Source: Polaromonas sp. AET17H-212
GTDB lineage: Bacteria > Pseudomonadota > Gammaproteobacteria > Burkholderiales > Burkholderiaceae_C
Length of the DNA: 64,000 nt
Direction of reading: 5' to 3'
Assembly: GCF_002379085.1 (NCBI RefSeq)
Contig: NZ_NBZW01000005.1
Coordinates: 62,001-126,000, forward strand
Shown: piece by piece, positions 1 to 8,253 of the stretch
Layout: each line of letters opens with the position of its first letter
How positions within the stretch are numbered: the first letter of the stretch is position 1
Notes under the pieces: model-generated
Told to the model about the DNA's origin: nothing
The model's database searches: none
Seen by the model: only the letters and a program-made list of their open reading frames with translations
Position numbers and translations under genes: made by a program

Positions 1-687
1 AACAATTTCGTCCTGCCCTCCCACCAAGTGGGCATACACCATGGGCAGGCCGGTGGCCAGCACGCGCTCACGCATCATGCGTTCGCGTTCGCCGCCCTTG
101 CCCACATGGAAAGGCGAGGCGTTGATGACGGCCAGCAGTTCGGCGCCCGCCGCTTTGGCCAGCCGCGCGGGCTCCTCGAACCAGGCGTCCTCGCAGATCA
201 GCAGGCCGACACTGATGGCGTCCTCGCCTTCGCCGGCTTCGAACACGCAGACGCCCTGCCCTGGCGCGAAATAACGCCGCTCGTCAAACACCTGGTAGTT
301 GGGCAGCTCGCGTTTGGCGTAGGTTTCAATGATGCGGCCTTCGCGCAGGACCCGGGCGGCGTTGTGGCGCTGCTGCACCGACACACTTTTGGTGCGCAGG
401 CCGCGGCCGCTGTCTCCGTGGGTCGGCGTGCCCACCACCACCGTCAGCCCTTTTAACCCGGCCAGCTCACGGGCCACCAGATTCACGGCATCATCACAGG
501 CTGCGATGAAAGAGCGGCGCAAAAACAGGTCTTCGGCGGCGTAGCCGCAAATTGCCATCTCGGGTGTGAGCAGCAGGCGCACGCCGCCGGCATAGGCCTG
601 ACGGGCGGCGTCGATGATTTTTTGCGCGTTGCCCGGCATGTCGCCAACGCAGTAATTCAATTGGGCAACGCAGATTTTGAGCGACAT
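1..687 (-). CDS. nadE: Glutamine-dependent NAD+ synthetase, N-terminal part (cut by window edge)
   Basis: Catalyses the last step of NAD synthesis: nicotinic acid adenine dinucleotide is amidated using ammonia released from glutamine, with ATP. Only the first 229 codons are present, and they cover the nitrilase-superfamily glutaminase domain. The catalytic triad is visible as Glu43 (in LLLTPEMAICGY), Lys125 (in TYAKRELPNY) and Cys165 (in LLICEDAWF). The synthetase domain should lie beyond base 1. The start is the ATG at 687 (MSLKICVAQLNY), typical of the family. The next gene is divergent and begins almost at once, so the promoters must overlap coding sequence. A stand-alone nitrilase/amidase is possible but less likely given the PEMAICGY and CEDAWF context. 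Confidence 0.88.
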   Translation of the reverse strand, partial: MSLKICVAQLNYCVGDMPGNAQKIIDAARQAYAGGVRLLLTPEMAICGYAAEDLFLRRSFIAACDDAVNLVARELAGLKGLTVVVGTPTHGDSGRGLRTKSVSVQQRHNAARVLREGRIIETYAKRELPNYQVFDERRYFAPGQGVCVFEAGEGEDAISVGLLICEDAWFEEPARLAKAAGAELLAVINASPFHVGKGGERERMMRERVLATGLPMVYAHLVGGQDEIV

Positions 688-689
688 GA

Positions 690-2054
690 GTGAGATTGAA
701 CCCCGAAAAACACGTGAAAAACAACTCGAACGATTATGTCATCCGCGTGCTGGACTCGCCGCTGCAGGTGCCGGCCGCTGACTGGAACGCCCTGCTCGCG
801 GTCCAGCCGGGTGACGACAGCCTGAACCCCTTCATGCGCCACGAGTACCTCGCCGCCATGCTGGAAAGCGGCAGCGCCACCGCGCAAACCGGCTGGACGG
901 CGCGTTTTGTCACGCTGTCCCGGGGCCCGCAGCTGGTCGGCGCCTGCGCGCTCTACCTGAAAGACCACTCCTACGGCGAATACGTGTTCGACCACGCCTG
1001 GGCCAATGCCTACCACCAGCATGGCTTGCCCTACTACCCCAAAGCCCTGGTGGCGCCGCCCTTCACGCCGGTGCCCGGCCCGCGGCTGCTGGCGCGTGAT
1101 GCCGCCACACGCACGCTGCTGGTGAAGGCGCTGCTGGCCTGGTGCGCCGAAGAAGGCCTGTCCTCGCTGCACCTGCTGTTTGCCAGTGACGCGGACGTCG
1201 CCGCCTGCGAGGAAGCCGGGTTGATGCTGCGGCACAACGTGCAGTTCCATTGGTCTAATACTGCCCCCACGCTCCCCACTGCGTGTGGTTCGCTGCCCCC
1301 CGAGGGGGCGCTGCGCCTGCGGACCGGCGAAGCCGGATCCGCGGCCCCGGCTGGTGAAGAAGAGAAAGGCCGTCCTTTTCGCGACTTCGACGACTTCCTG
1401 ATGTCGCTGAGCCAGGAAAAACGCAAAAAAATCCGCCAGGAGCGGCGCAAGGTGCTGGAGGCCGGCGTCCACTTCCGCTGGTCGCTCGGCAAAGACATCA
1501 GCACTGCCGACTGGGACTTTTTCTACCGCTGCTACGAACGTACCTACTACGAACACGGCAACGCCCCCTACCTGAGCCGCGACTTCTTCCAGCGCATGCA
1601 GGACACCATGCCGGAGAACTGGCTGCTGTTTGTGGCGGAGCGGAACGGCCGCCCCATTGCTACGAGTTTGATAGCTGTCAGCGCAGGCGGAACAAGGGCT
1701 GAAGGCCAATTTGACACCATCACGCCGACGCGGGTGGCCTACGGCCGTTACTGGGGTGCGCTGGAACGGGTCGACTGCCTGCACTTCGAGGCCTGTTATT
1801 ACCAGCCGCTGCAATGGTGCATCACCCACGGCTACCAGCGCTTCGAAGGCGGCGCCCAGGGCGAGCACAAAATGGCGCGCGCCCTGCTGCCGGTCAAGAC
1901 CACCAGTGCCCACTGGCTGGCGCATCCCGCCTTTGCCGATGCGGTGGAGCGCTTCCTGGAACGCGAAGGCGAAGGCATGGCCGGCTACATGGAAGAACTG
2001 GAGCGGCGCAACCCGTTCCGGCAGGTCGAGCCCGGCGGCCATGCCCCTTCGTGA
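690..2054 (+). CDS. FemAB/GNAT-like acyltransferase of the PF04339 (DUF482) type, with two repeat insertions
   Basis: A predicted cytoplasmic N-acyltransferase-like protein of 454 aa. The N-terminal part (NPFMRHEYLAAMLESG) and C-terminal part (GGAQGEHKMARALLP, then a segment ending near ERRNPF) look like the PF04339 family, whose substrate is generally unknown. Two segments look foreign. Residues about 190-225 are encoded by element A (about 1261-1357). Residues about 323-342 are encoded by element B (1658-1715), between RPIATS and DTITPTRVAYGRYWG. Both preserve the frame. Start choice is uncertain: GTG at 690 is the longest, GTG at 714 is an alternative, and neither has a good ribosome binding site. 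Whether the enzyme still works is unknown. Confidence 0.75.
   Translation: MRLNPEKHVKNNSNDYVIRVLDSPLQVPAADWNALLAVQPGDDSLNPFMRHEYLAAMLESGSATAQTGWTARFVTLSRGPQLVGACALYLKDHSYGEYVFDHAWANAYHQHGLPYYPKALVAPPFTPVPGPRLLARDAATRTLLVKALLAWCAEEGLSSLHLLFASDADVAACEEAGLMLRHNVQFHWSNTAPTLPTACGSLPPEGALRLRTGEAGSAAPAGEEEKGRPFRDFDDFLMSLSQEKRKKIRQERRKVLEAGVHFRWSLGKDISTADWDFFYRCYERTYYEHGNAPYLSRDFFQRMQDTMPENWLLFVAERNGRPIATSLIAVSAGGTRAEGQFDTITPTRVAYGRYWGALERVDCLHFEACYYQPLQWCITHGYQRFEGGAQGEHKMARALLPVKTTSAHWLAHPAFADAVERFLEREGEGMAGYMEELERRNPFRQVEPGGHAPS
1261..1357 (+). repeat. Element A, copy 1 (inside a coding region)
   Basis: About 100 bp sharing its core with 51041-51143 and 59706-59802, which are in the opposite orientation. 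Shared blocks are GCCCCCACGCTC, GCTGCCCCCCGAGGGGGC, CTGCGCCTGCGG and CGGCGAAGCCGG. The GC-rich palindromes can fold into hairpins. Here it is translated in frame as part of the PF04339-like protein. Confidence 0.85.
1658..1715 (+). repeat. Element B, copy 1 (inside a coding region, sense)
   Basis: Matches the element B pattern: GCTACnAnTTTnATAGCTG, then GCGC, then ACAAGGGCTGAAGGCC and TTTGA. It is read in the sense direction as ATSLIAVSAGGTRAEGQ within the acyltransferase-like gene. It is the only coding copy in the window read in this direction. Confidence 0.85.
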
Positions 2055-2113
2055 CGCTACAGTATTCATAGCTGTCTGCGCTCGTTCTCATTGGGCTGGA
2101 GGCCGATTTGGCG
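2055..2113 (+). repeat. Element B, copy 2 (intergenic)
   Basis: Begins just after (or touching) the stop of the upstream acyltransferase-like gene: GCTACAGTATTCATAGCTG, then TGCGCTC, then ATTGGGCTGGAGGCC and GATTTGGCG. It fills much of the 126-bp gap before the nuclease-like gene. Confidence 0.85.
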
Positions 2114-2180
2114 TATAAGGACAGTTGATTCAAGCCTTTTCTGAAACCCTGCTTCACGCCCTTTTTTGACGCTTTTTTTC

Positions 2181-2975
2181 ATGCTCGATACCACCACCGA
2201 CACTCCCGGCTTCACAACGCCGGCCACCCCGCTGGGCCGCGCCCATGCGCGGCGCCTGCGCGAGATCTACCGCTCCGCCGGCTGGCCCTGCCAGGACCTG
2301 CTGGAAATCGAGTTGCTGGCCGCTGGCCTGCTGCAGCGTGTCGCCGGCCCGTCGGGCCATGAAACCCTGCGTGTCACCGATGCGGGCGTCAGCTACCTGG
2401 CAGCCACGCTGGTGCGCAACCGCGCAGCCCTGTCGGCGCACGAGGCGCTGGTCGAACGCGTGGCTTGCGATATGGTGCGCGCGGGCCGCATCACCTGGCG
2501 TGCCTTGAGCCTGCGCGCGCAGTTGCCGCCACTGGCCGACGGCGCCGCCGCACGCTGGTGCATGGTGCGGCCCGACGTGTTTTCAATCCGCAATACCTCG
2601 GTGGAAACCTATGTCGAGCCGGTTGTTCACGAGATCAAGGTGAAGCGCTCCGACCTGCTGGGCGACCTGCGCCGGCCCGAAAAACGCGGCGCCTACCTCG
2701 ATTTGGGCGGCGAGTGCTGGTATGTACTCGGCTGCGACGCCAAAGGCCGGCCGATTGCCGCCGCCGATGAAGTTCCGCCGGAATGCGGCGTGATGCAGGT
2801 CGAAGGACAACGGCTGGTGGTGGCCCGTGCCGCGCCGCGGCGTCCCCGTCAGCAACTGCCTTTCGGCGTGTGGGTCGCGCTGGCCAAGGCCACCCCCATC
2901 GCCGGTCTGCGCGATGACGAACAAGGCTTGTTGGGCGATGCCGACACCCACCCTGCGGAGAAAGAACCATCATGA
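2181..2975 (+). CDS. PD-(D/E)XK nuclease-fold protein resembling MmcB (PF06319)
   Basis: 264 aa, probably a cytoplasmic DNA-processing protein. The central part carries the restriction-endonuclease-like signature: Asp132 in RPDVFSIRN, then Glu151-x-Lys153 in VVHEIKVKRSDLLGDLR, followed by KRGAYLDLGGECWYVL. This order fits MmcB-like proteins, which have been linked to DNA damage repair. The N-terminal 110 residues look like a winged-helix or other helical domain and I do not recognise them. The start is the ATG at 2181; a TTG at 2166 is possible. The stop overlaps the next gene by 4 bp (ATGA), indicating translational coupling. Family assignment is moderate; substrate and DNA specificity are unknown. 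Confidence 0.65.
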   Translation: MLDTTTDTPGFTTPATPLGRAHARRLREIYRSAGWPCQDLLEIELLAAGLLQRVAGPSGHETLRVTDAGVSYLAATLVRNRAALSAHEALVERVACDMVRAGRITWRALSLRAQLPPLADGAAARWCMVRPDVFSIRNTSVETYVEPVVHEIKVKRSDLLGDLRRPEKRGAYLDLGGECWYVLGCDAKGRPIAAADEVPPECGVMQVEGQRLVVARAAPRRPRQQLPFGVWVALAKATPIAGLRDDEQGLLGDADTHPAEKEPS

Positions 2976-3301
2976 ACAAACCAACCGACGCCGGCCATTA
3001 CCGAATCAATCTCGTCGAATGTCCCATCCTCAGCCCCGACGAACGCGCTGCGGCGGAGCTGCGTTTTCGCATGTCGCTTGAATTTTCCCTGGGCGGCCCG
3101 GATCAGGTGTTGCCGTCCCTGCAGGCCTACATGCTGGTGCAATCGCTCAACGAGGACTTGCCGCTGGACGAGCAGGCGTCGGAAGCCGAAGAGCAGGTCA
3201 TTGCGCTGTGGGAGAACGCCGAAGCAGAGGCGATCCTCGCGGCATTTCGCCCGCTCAACCGTGACATGGGCGATGCCCGCTTTGAAATCGTTCCGCTCTA
3301 G
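2972..3301 (+). CDS. Hypothetical acidic 109-aa protein coupled to the nuclease-like gene
   Basis: Not recognised. The product is small, acidic and apparently soluble, with no signal peptide, no membrane segment and no cysteine pairs. The middle part (about residues 55-95, LNEDLPLDEQASEAEEQVIALWENAEAEAILAA split by short turns) should be helical. Its ATG overlaps the stop of the PD-(D/E)XK gene in an ATGA arrangement, so the two are very probably co-translated. A role as a partner of the nuclease-like protein is inference from this coupling alone. Confidence 0.6.
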   Translation: MNKPTDAGHYRINLVECPILSPDERAAAELRFRMSLEFSLGGPDQVLPSLQAYMLVQSLNEDLPLDEQASEAEEQVIALWENAEAEAILAAFRPLNRDMGDARFEIVPL

Positions 3302-3311
3302 GTCCACACCT

Positions 3312-3713
3312 TCAGCGCACAAGCAGCAGGACCAGGCTGGCCAGCGCCGCCACGCCGACCAGCAGCAGCGCGGCCGCCAGCCAGGCCATGCGGCGCCGCT
3401 GCGTCTCGATGCGCAAAATGAGTTGCGTGTTCTGTTCGGCCAGCGCCTTGATCAGCTCCGAGGAAGCAAGCATCTGCTCCTGCAGTTCTTTCACCGCCGT
3501 TTCCAGTTCACCGACATGCGCGGTCAGGGCGGTGATGGCCCGCGCCTCTGGCGACAGCGCCGCCTGCGTGGCATCGGCGACCTGCGCGCCGGCCGAAGGT
3601 TTCCTGCCCACCGCGTTCCACAATTTTTTCGCGCCTGCAGCAACCTTGGGGGCGTTGCTCACCACCTCGGCCCATGGGACACTTTGCAGAACCGTCCACC
3701 AGCCTATCGCCAT
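3312..3713 (-). CDS. Hypothetical coiled-coil protein with a C-terminal membrane anchor
   Basis: 133 aa. Residues about 1-40 are mixed (AIGWWTVLQSVPWAEVVSNAPKV split across the N-terminus). About 55-100 form a probable coiled coil (ITALTAHVGELETAVKEL onwards). The last 25 residues are one hydrophobic helix (MAWLAAALLLVGVAALASLV) after a basic QRRR stretch, consistent with a tail-anchored inner-membrane protein facing the cytoplasm. It is convergent with the 109-aa gene, with only 10 bp between stops. No enzymatic motif is seen, and I cannot assign a function. Confidence 0.6.
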   Translation of the reverse strand: MAIGWWTVLQSVPWAEVVSNAPKVAAGAKKLWNAVGRKPSAGAQVADATQAALSPEARAITALTAHVGELETAVKELQEQMLASSELIKALAEQNTQLILRIETQRRRMAWLAAALLLVGVAALASLVLLLVR

Positions 3714-3867
3714 AAAGCCACCTTTCGGGAATTTTTCACACTGACCGCCTGCACCAGGCAGCGGCAGCGTGCGAACATCAGGTGTTCACCCTAACATGGC
3801 GGCAACGTCCCCTCGGGCGACCCTGTGAATAAGGCCCACCGGCAAGCCGCCAAAGGCCTGCCCGGCC

Positions 3868-3895
3868 GGGACAACACCTGATAAGCCCCTACACT
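3868..3895 (+). promoter_or_regulatory. Possible sigma-70 promoter for the 126-aa gene
   Basis: GGGACA and TACACT are separated by 16 bp, about 70 bp upstream of the ATG at 3964. The -35 match is only 4 of 6, so this is tentative. Confidence 0.3.
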
Positions 3896-3963
3896 GAGGC
3901 ATCACCGTTTATGCAAGGTCTGTTCTCGCGACAGCCACAAGGCCGCTGCCCAGGAAAGGAGCC

Positions 3964-4344
3964 ATGATCAATTTCACGCCGCAACAATGGCAGATGCTGG
4001 TGGAAGCCGGCGCCCAGGAGCCCCAGCCACTGCACCTTGCCGACCTGAGCCTGCCTTTTGTGTACGACAGGATGATTGGCGTGTTTCACTGCGCAGCCGG
4101 CCGCCATCGCCTAGCCATGTCGCTGCTGCTGGCCTTCAGGCATGGCTGCGACAGCGGCATCGAGGCCGGAGAAAAGCTCCGGCTGGAATTTCCGGACGAC
4201 ACGGCCGACCGGTGGCTGGAAGAAACCCCGGGCGCGGCCTTTCGCAGCTCCGTGGGTCGCAAGGTACAGGCCGGCAAGCGGGCCAGCCTGACCCTCATTG
4301 AAAAACGCTGGCTGGGCGAGATCGAGTACCTGTTCGAGGACTAG
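3964..4344 (+). CDS. Hypothetical 126-aa protein
   Basis: Not recognised. The ATG at 3964 is preceded by a strong Shine-Dalgarno AAGGAG five bases upstream, so translation is likely. The protein is soluble and mixed alpha/beta with no signal peptide. A short conserved-looking stretch is FHCAAGRHRLAMSLLLAFRHG. It is convergent with the histidine kinase gene (stops 7 bp apart), with no operon partner. It may be a lineage-specific gene of the family. Confidence 0.6.
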   Translation: MINFTPQQWQMLVEAGAQEPQPLHLADLSLPFVYDRMIGVFHCAAGRHRLAMSLLLAFRHGCDSGIEAGEKLRLEFPDDTADRWLEETPGAAFRSSVGRKVQAGKRASLTLIEKRWLGEIEYLFED

Positions 4345-4351
4345 AACGCGC

Positions 4352-6307
4352 TCATGCTGAAGCGGAGGCTGGCGCCGGCTCCAGCGTAAAGCGAAACACC
4401 ACGCCTTGTCCGGGCGCCGACTCAGCCCACACCGTGCCGCCGTGGCGGCCAATGATCCGGCGCACACTGGCCAGAACAACGCCTGCGCGTGGCAGCTCAA
4501 TCGGTCCCTGCAGCGTCGCGCATGCATCCGGCACTGTCTCGACAGCCCCGGATTTCATGCCGGAGCCGTTGTCCCGCACGAAGTAAACCGCCTGCCCTTG
4601 CGCCGATGACTCCATGCCGACGACGATTTCAGCCTCCGGATTGCGCGCAGTGTATTTCCATGCATTGCCAATCAGGTTCGCCATGACGGTGGCGATCAGG
4701 CGCGCATCGCCTTGCCCAACCAGCGAACCTTCAACCACGGCCTGGACCTTGCGCTGCGGGTCGCGCAGCCGGCAGGCTGACAAGGCCTTGTCGGCCATCG
4801 CGGACAGGTCCAGCATCTGCGTTTTCAGGGGCGCACGGGACACCTGGGCGAGTTCAAGGAGTGCATCGATCATGTCCGCCATGCGGTCCACGCCGACCTG
4901 GATGCGGTTCAGGTAGTGCGTCTGCTTGTCGTCCATGGCCGCGCCGCCATTGCGCTTGAGCAGATCGGCGAAGCCCTCGATCGCCACCAGCGGGGAGCGC
5001 AGGTCGTGCGCCATCACGTGCGAGCAATGTTCGAGGTCCTCGTTGGCCGCCTGCAGTTCTGCCGTGCGATCACGCACGCGCTGCTCCAGCGTCGCGTTGA
5101 GGTTGAGGATTTCTTCTTCCGCCTTTTTCTTCTCGGTGATGTCGCGAACAAAGGTACTGCTCATCTGCCGGCCCCGGCTGTCCGTGTACGTGGTGGAAGA
5201 AAGCTCAGCCAGAAAAGTGCTCCCGTCTGCACGCCGCAGAATCAGCTCCCCCCGGACAAAGCCGGTCCTGGCGCGCTCCTCCAGGAAGCCTGCCAGCCGG
5301 GGATCGCGGGTCACATCGTTGCGCCCAATCCGCCACAGGTCCTGCAGTGCGATGCCGAACATGGCGGAGGCTGCCGGGTTCGCGGTGTGAAAGGTGCCGT
5401 CCGCGTTGGCCATCAGGTAGGCATCCGGGCTGTTTTCAAACATCAGCCGGTACTTTTCCTCGCTTTCCACCAGATCTGCACGTGCCGTCTCCAGTTGCCG
5501 GTAAGGCCCCTCCAGGAACTCGATGAAGATGGCCCGAAAAACGAAGAGATAGGCCTCCACCTTGATGACATGGCCCACCATCGAGTATTGGTCGTGGAAG
5601 GTCGCGTACAGGGTAAAGGAAAGTTCCGACAGGGCCATCAGGCAGGCGGCGGCAAAAAGCGGAACCAGCGGATAGGGTTGCGGTTCGCGCATGCGCAGGT
5701 AAAAACCGGCGGCCGCCGCGAGATTGAGGGCGATGACCAGGTACTCCACCGCAACTTTGGTGATCGTCAGCCCTGAACCCGGAACAAAAAACCACGTCAT
5801 GATGGCCGGCTCGACCAGCCCGTAGACCGAGACCCCCAGCGCAAACACCAGGCTCAGGCCCAGCAGCCAGTGACGCTCCCTGTTTCCGATGCGGCGGTTC
5901 CAGGGCTGGAGCGCAATCGCCAGCAAGGCGCCCGCCACCAGCAGGCGTGCCGCCAGGAAAAACGAGATCGACTTGCCGTCTTTGGCCGGGATGAGGAACG
6001 CCGGCATGCCGTCGTAGGACAGCAGGTGGACAAAATCAAGAATGGCCACGCCGAAGAAGACGGTGCAAAGCAGCGCCACATTGCTGCGGCCATCCCGCGA
6101 AAAGGTGAACCAGCCGGCGGAGAACACCAGCATCGACACGATGATGGACACCGTCTCGAACAGGGTGTGCAAATTGGTGTGGACGGCCGCCGGCAGCTCA
6201 AAATGCAGCGAGGGGACCAGCACAAAGGCAAGAAGCACCGCGGCGTTGACCAGCCACACGCCGGAAACAAGCATCAATGGCCGCCGGTACTGAGCGTGGG
6301 GAATCAT
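4352..6307 (-). CDS. Membrane sensor histidine kinase with MASE3 and PAS domains
   Basis: About 651 aa. Seven predicted membrane helices occupy residues about 10-260. The segment ETVSIIVSMLVFSAGWF with FGVAILDFVHLLSYDGMP resembles the MASE3 sensor domain, whose ligand is unknown. A PAS domain follows (about 275-390, EEKYRLMFENSPDAYL), then a short coiled coil, then a HisKA domain with the phospho-acceptor His434 in MAHDLRSPL. The HATPase domain has MANLIGNAWKYT as N-box and VRDNGSGM as G1 box. The start at 6307 has GGAAG about 10 bp upstream; ATG at 6334 is an alternative. No response regulator gene is adjacent, so it is an orphan kinase with unknown output. Confidence 0.85.
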   Translation of the reverse strand: MIPHAQYRRPLMLVSGVWLVNAAVLLAFVLVPSLHFELPAAVHTNLHTLFETVSIIVSMLVFSAGWFTFSRDGRSNVALLCTVFFGVAILDFVHLLSYDGMPAFLIPAKDGKSISFFLAARLLVAGALLAIALQPWNRRIGNRERHWLLGLSLVFALGVSVYGLVEPAIMTWFFVPGSGLTITKVAVEYLVIALNLAAAAGFYLRMREPQPYPLVPLFAAACLMALSELSFTLYATFHDQYSMVGHVIKVEAYLFVFRAIFIEFLEGPYRQLETARADLVESEEKYRLMFENSPDAYLMANADGTFHTANPAASAMFGIALQDLWRIGRNDVTRDPRLAGFLEERARTGFVRGELILRRADGSTFLAELSSTTYTDSRGRQMSSTFVRDITEKKKAEEEILNLNATLEQRVRDRTAELQAANEDLEHCSHVMAHDLRSPLVAIEGFADLLKRNGGAAMDDKQTHYLNRIQVGVDRMADMIDALLELAQVSRAPLKTQMLDLSAMADKALSACRLRDPQRKVQAVVEGSLVGQGDARLIATVMANLIGNAWKYTARNPEAEIVVGMESSAQGQAVYFVRDNGSGMKSGAVETVPDACATLQGPIELPRAGVVLASVRRIIGRHGGTVWAESAPGQGVVFRFTLEPAPASASA

Positions 6308-6432
6308 CACAAAGCAGCTTCCATGCAACCGCACCTTTTTTTACAATTGATAACTCCAGTTTAAGGCACAGCAGACCACCTTTCAGGCTGCGGACGGCGC
6401 AATGAAAACCGTGCGCGACACGGCTCCCTGCA

Positions 6433-7116
6433 TCACAGCGGGCTGTTCTGCACCGCCGAACTGGCCGGCGGCCTTGCCCGCAGAACCTCCCCGGGGAACA
6501 ACACCTCCACGGTGTAGCCCGGTTCGCGCGACCACTTCTGCTCCTTGATCAGCCACTGCATGACAAACTCCCGGACCGTCTGGCGCGCCGGCTCGACCAC
6601 CAGTTGCTGGTAGCCTGCCGACAGCGCACGTTTTTCCAGCTCGGGCGTCATCGACTGCGCCAGTGCCGCCAGATTGTCCTGCTTGTTCAGGCGCGCCCAG
6701 CCGTTGTGGGTGTACATCTGCATGGCCGATGTGTCGAAGGCCACCGGCAGGCTGGGCTTGATGGCGGGCGCCTGGACAATGCAGGTCTTGCCGCGGATCA
6801 CCACATGCCACTCCTTGGCGAGCGCGATGTGGTACCGGTAATGCACGGGGGCCTGGATGTGCGACACCGTCGTGCCAAGGTGAATGCCCCAGAACTCCCG
6901 GGTGTCCGACCGGGTGAAACGCTCCTGCGCGATCACGGTGGCCACCTCCAGCAAACCGCCTTCGGTGCGGATGACGACCGGCACCTCGGGCGCCATCACC
7001 GTGGTCTCGATGCGGGTCGTTGTTGCAGGATAGAAGTGCCAGCCGGCCCAGGCCATCAGCGCCGCCACACCCACGATGAGCAAGGCGGCACCGGGAAGGC
7101 GGATGTGGGTTGGCAT
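6433..7116 (-). CDS. Hypothetical inner-membrane-anchored protein (227 aa)
   Basis: One N-terminal hydrophobic helix (about residues 8-29, AALLIVGVAALMAWAGWHFYP) is followed by a likely periplasmic domain of about 195 residues. The domain has a repeated beta pattern (EGGLLEVATVIAQERFTRSD, HYRYHIALAKEWHVVIRGKT) and ends with a helix-rich segment. The layout recalls DUF4230-type proteins, but I am not certain. No catalytic motif is seen. The ATG at 7116 fits the signal anchor. Upstream is a 280-bp gap shared with the divergent lipase-like gene. Confidence 0.6.
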   Translation of the reverse strand: MPTHIRLPGAALLIVGVAALMAWAGWHFYPATTTRIETTVMAPEVPVVIRTEGGLLEVATVIAQERFTRSDTREFWGIHLGTTVSHIQAPVHYRYHIALAKEWHVVIRGKTCIVQAPAIKPSLPVAFDTSAMQMYTHNGWARLNKQDNLAALAQSMTPELEKRALSAGYQQLVVEPARQTVREFVMQWLIKEQKWSREPGYTVEVLFPGEVLRARPPASSAVQNSPL

Positions 7117-7249
7117 GGTTTCGGACTTTCTCGCGGACGCTGCGAATGAAATTCAATTATGGGCCGCATCCGGCAGGCCAGGCACCCCGGGCGCCAGGAC
7201 CCGACAACAACGGGCACGCTCAAGCAGGCGCAAGAGTCGCTTCAAGGCT

Positions 7250-7360
7250 GTCGCGCCGGTGAAAATCCCAGGCCCCACGCCCCTGTCTCCCTTTGCCCCC
7301 TTGTCACACAGGAGACGACTTTAGGGAAGTCTCCCTCTGTGAAGCCGGCCCGCCGCCGCA
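7250..7360 (+). promoter_or_regulatory. Degenerate cobalamin-riboswitch-like segment
   Basis: In order this segment carries GGTGAAAATCC, then CCC-acg-CCCCTGT, then TCACACAGG, then GGGAAG, then GAAGCCGG...CCGCC. These echo the conserved blocks of cobalamin riboswitches in the right order but with altered spacing and no obvious leading GGGAA block. A GGAGAC/GTCTCC hairpin (7311-7316 with 7329-7334) is also present. The downstream gene is a lipase-like hydrolase with no known B12 link, so this may be a remnant or chance. Confidence 0.2.
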
Positions 7361-7396
7361 ATACTGGAGCGGCCAGGAACAACACCGCCAAAACCA

Positions 7397-8245
7397 ATGC
7401 CCCGCCCCATGACGCCACCCTCACCCCGCTCTCCCGTGCGAAAAAGCCAGCCCGAACCAGCGCAGCACCGCCCGCATGACGGCCCTGCGCCCAGCGCCTG
7501 GCTGCTGGCGCTGGAGTTTCGCGCCTTCTGGGAGTTTGGCGCGCTGCTGCCCGCGTGGCCCCTGCTGGCCCGCGCCCCCAAAGGCGACCAGCACAGCGTG
7601 GTGGTGTTTCCCGGCCTGTCGGCCAGCGACGGTTCGACCATGCCGCTGCGCCGCTACCTCGATTCGCTGGGCTACCGGACCAGCGGCTGGGAACAAGGCT
7701 TCAACTTCGGTCCGCGCGCTGGCGTGCTGGAGGCGGCACGCGCCCAGGTGCAGCGCGCGTTCGAAGGCAGCGGCGGCAAGGTCAGCCTGATCGGCTGGAG
7801 CCTGGGCGGGGTGTATGCGCGCGAACTGGCCAAGGAGTTGCCGCACATGGTGCGCAGCGTGATCACGCTGGGCACGCCGTTTGCCGGCTCGCACCGCTCC
7901 ACCAACGCCTGGCGCATTTACGAACTGGCCAGCGGCCGCAAGGTGGCGCGTGAAAGCGAAAACTACGACCTGCCCTCCGCGCCGCCGGTGCCCACCACCA
8001 GCATTTACTCACGCAGCGACGGCATCGTGGCCTGGCAAGGCAGCATCCAGAAACCGTCGGCGGACAACCTGCAGACAGAAAACGTCGAAGTGGTGGCCAG
8101 CCACGTCGGCCTGGGCCTGAACCCGAGCGCCTGGTGGGCCGTGGCCGACCGGCTGGCGCAACCCGAAGGCCGCTGGCAGGCGTTTGAGCGCAAGGGCACG
8201 TTCTGGCACGGGCTGATTTTCCCGGACCCGGCCCGAGCAGCCTGA
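7397..8245 (+). CDS. Alpha/beta hydrolase (lipase-like)
   Basis: 282 aa with an alpha/beta-hydrolase fold. The nucleophile elbow is GWSLGG, with Ser135 as the probable catalytic serine. The strand before it (KVSLIGWS) and the helix after it (GVYARELAKELPHMVRSVITLGTPFAGS) are typical of lipases and esterases acting on acyl chains. Asp (YSRSDGIVAW) and His (ASHVGLGLNP) are good candidates for the rest of the triad. No signal peptide is evident; the N-terminal 35 residues are proline-rich and basic. A second ATG lies at 7409. It is followed by a strong terminator. The natural substrate is not deducible. Confidence 0.8.
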   Translation: MPRPMTPPSPRSPVRKSQPEPAQHRPHDGPAPSAWLLALEFRAFWEFGALLPAWPLLARAPKGDQHSVVVFPGLSASDGSTMPLRRYLDSLGYRTSGWEQGFNFGPRAGVLEAARAQVQRAFEGSGGKVSLIGWSLGGVYARELAKELPHMVRSVITLGTPFAGSHRSTNAWRIYELASGRKVARESENYDLPSAPPVPTTSIYSRSDGIVAWQGSIQKPSADNLQTENVEVVASHVGLGLNPSAWWAVADRLAQPEGRWQAFERKGTFWHGLIFPDPARAA

Positions 8246-8253
8246 CCCCCCAG

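Noticed and set aside
657-2069. 470-aa ORF antisense to the PF04339-like gene
   Set aside because: The sense frame has a recognisable family pattern; the antisense one is Gln/His/Arg-rich without motifs.
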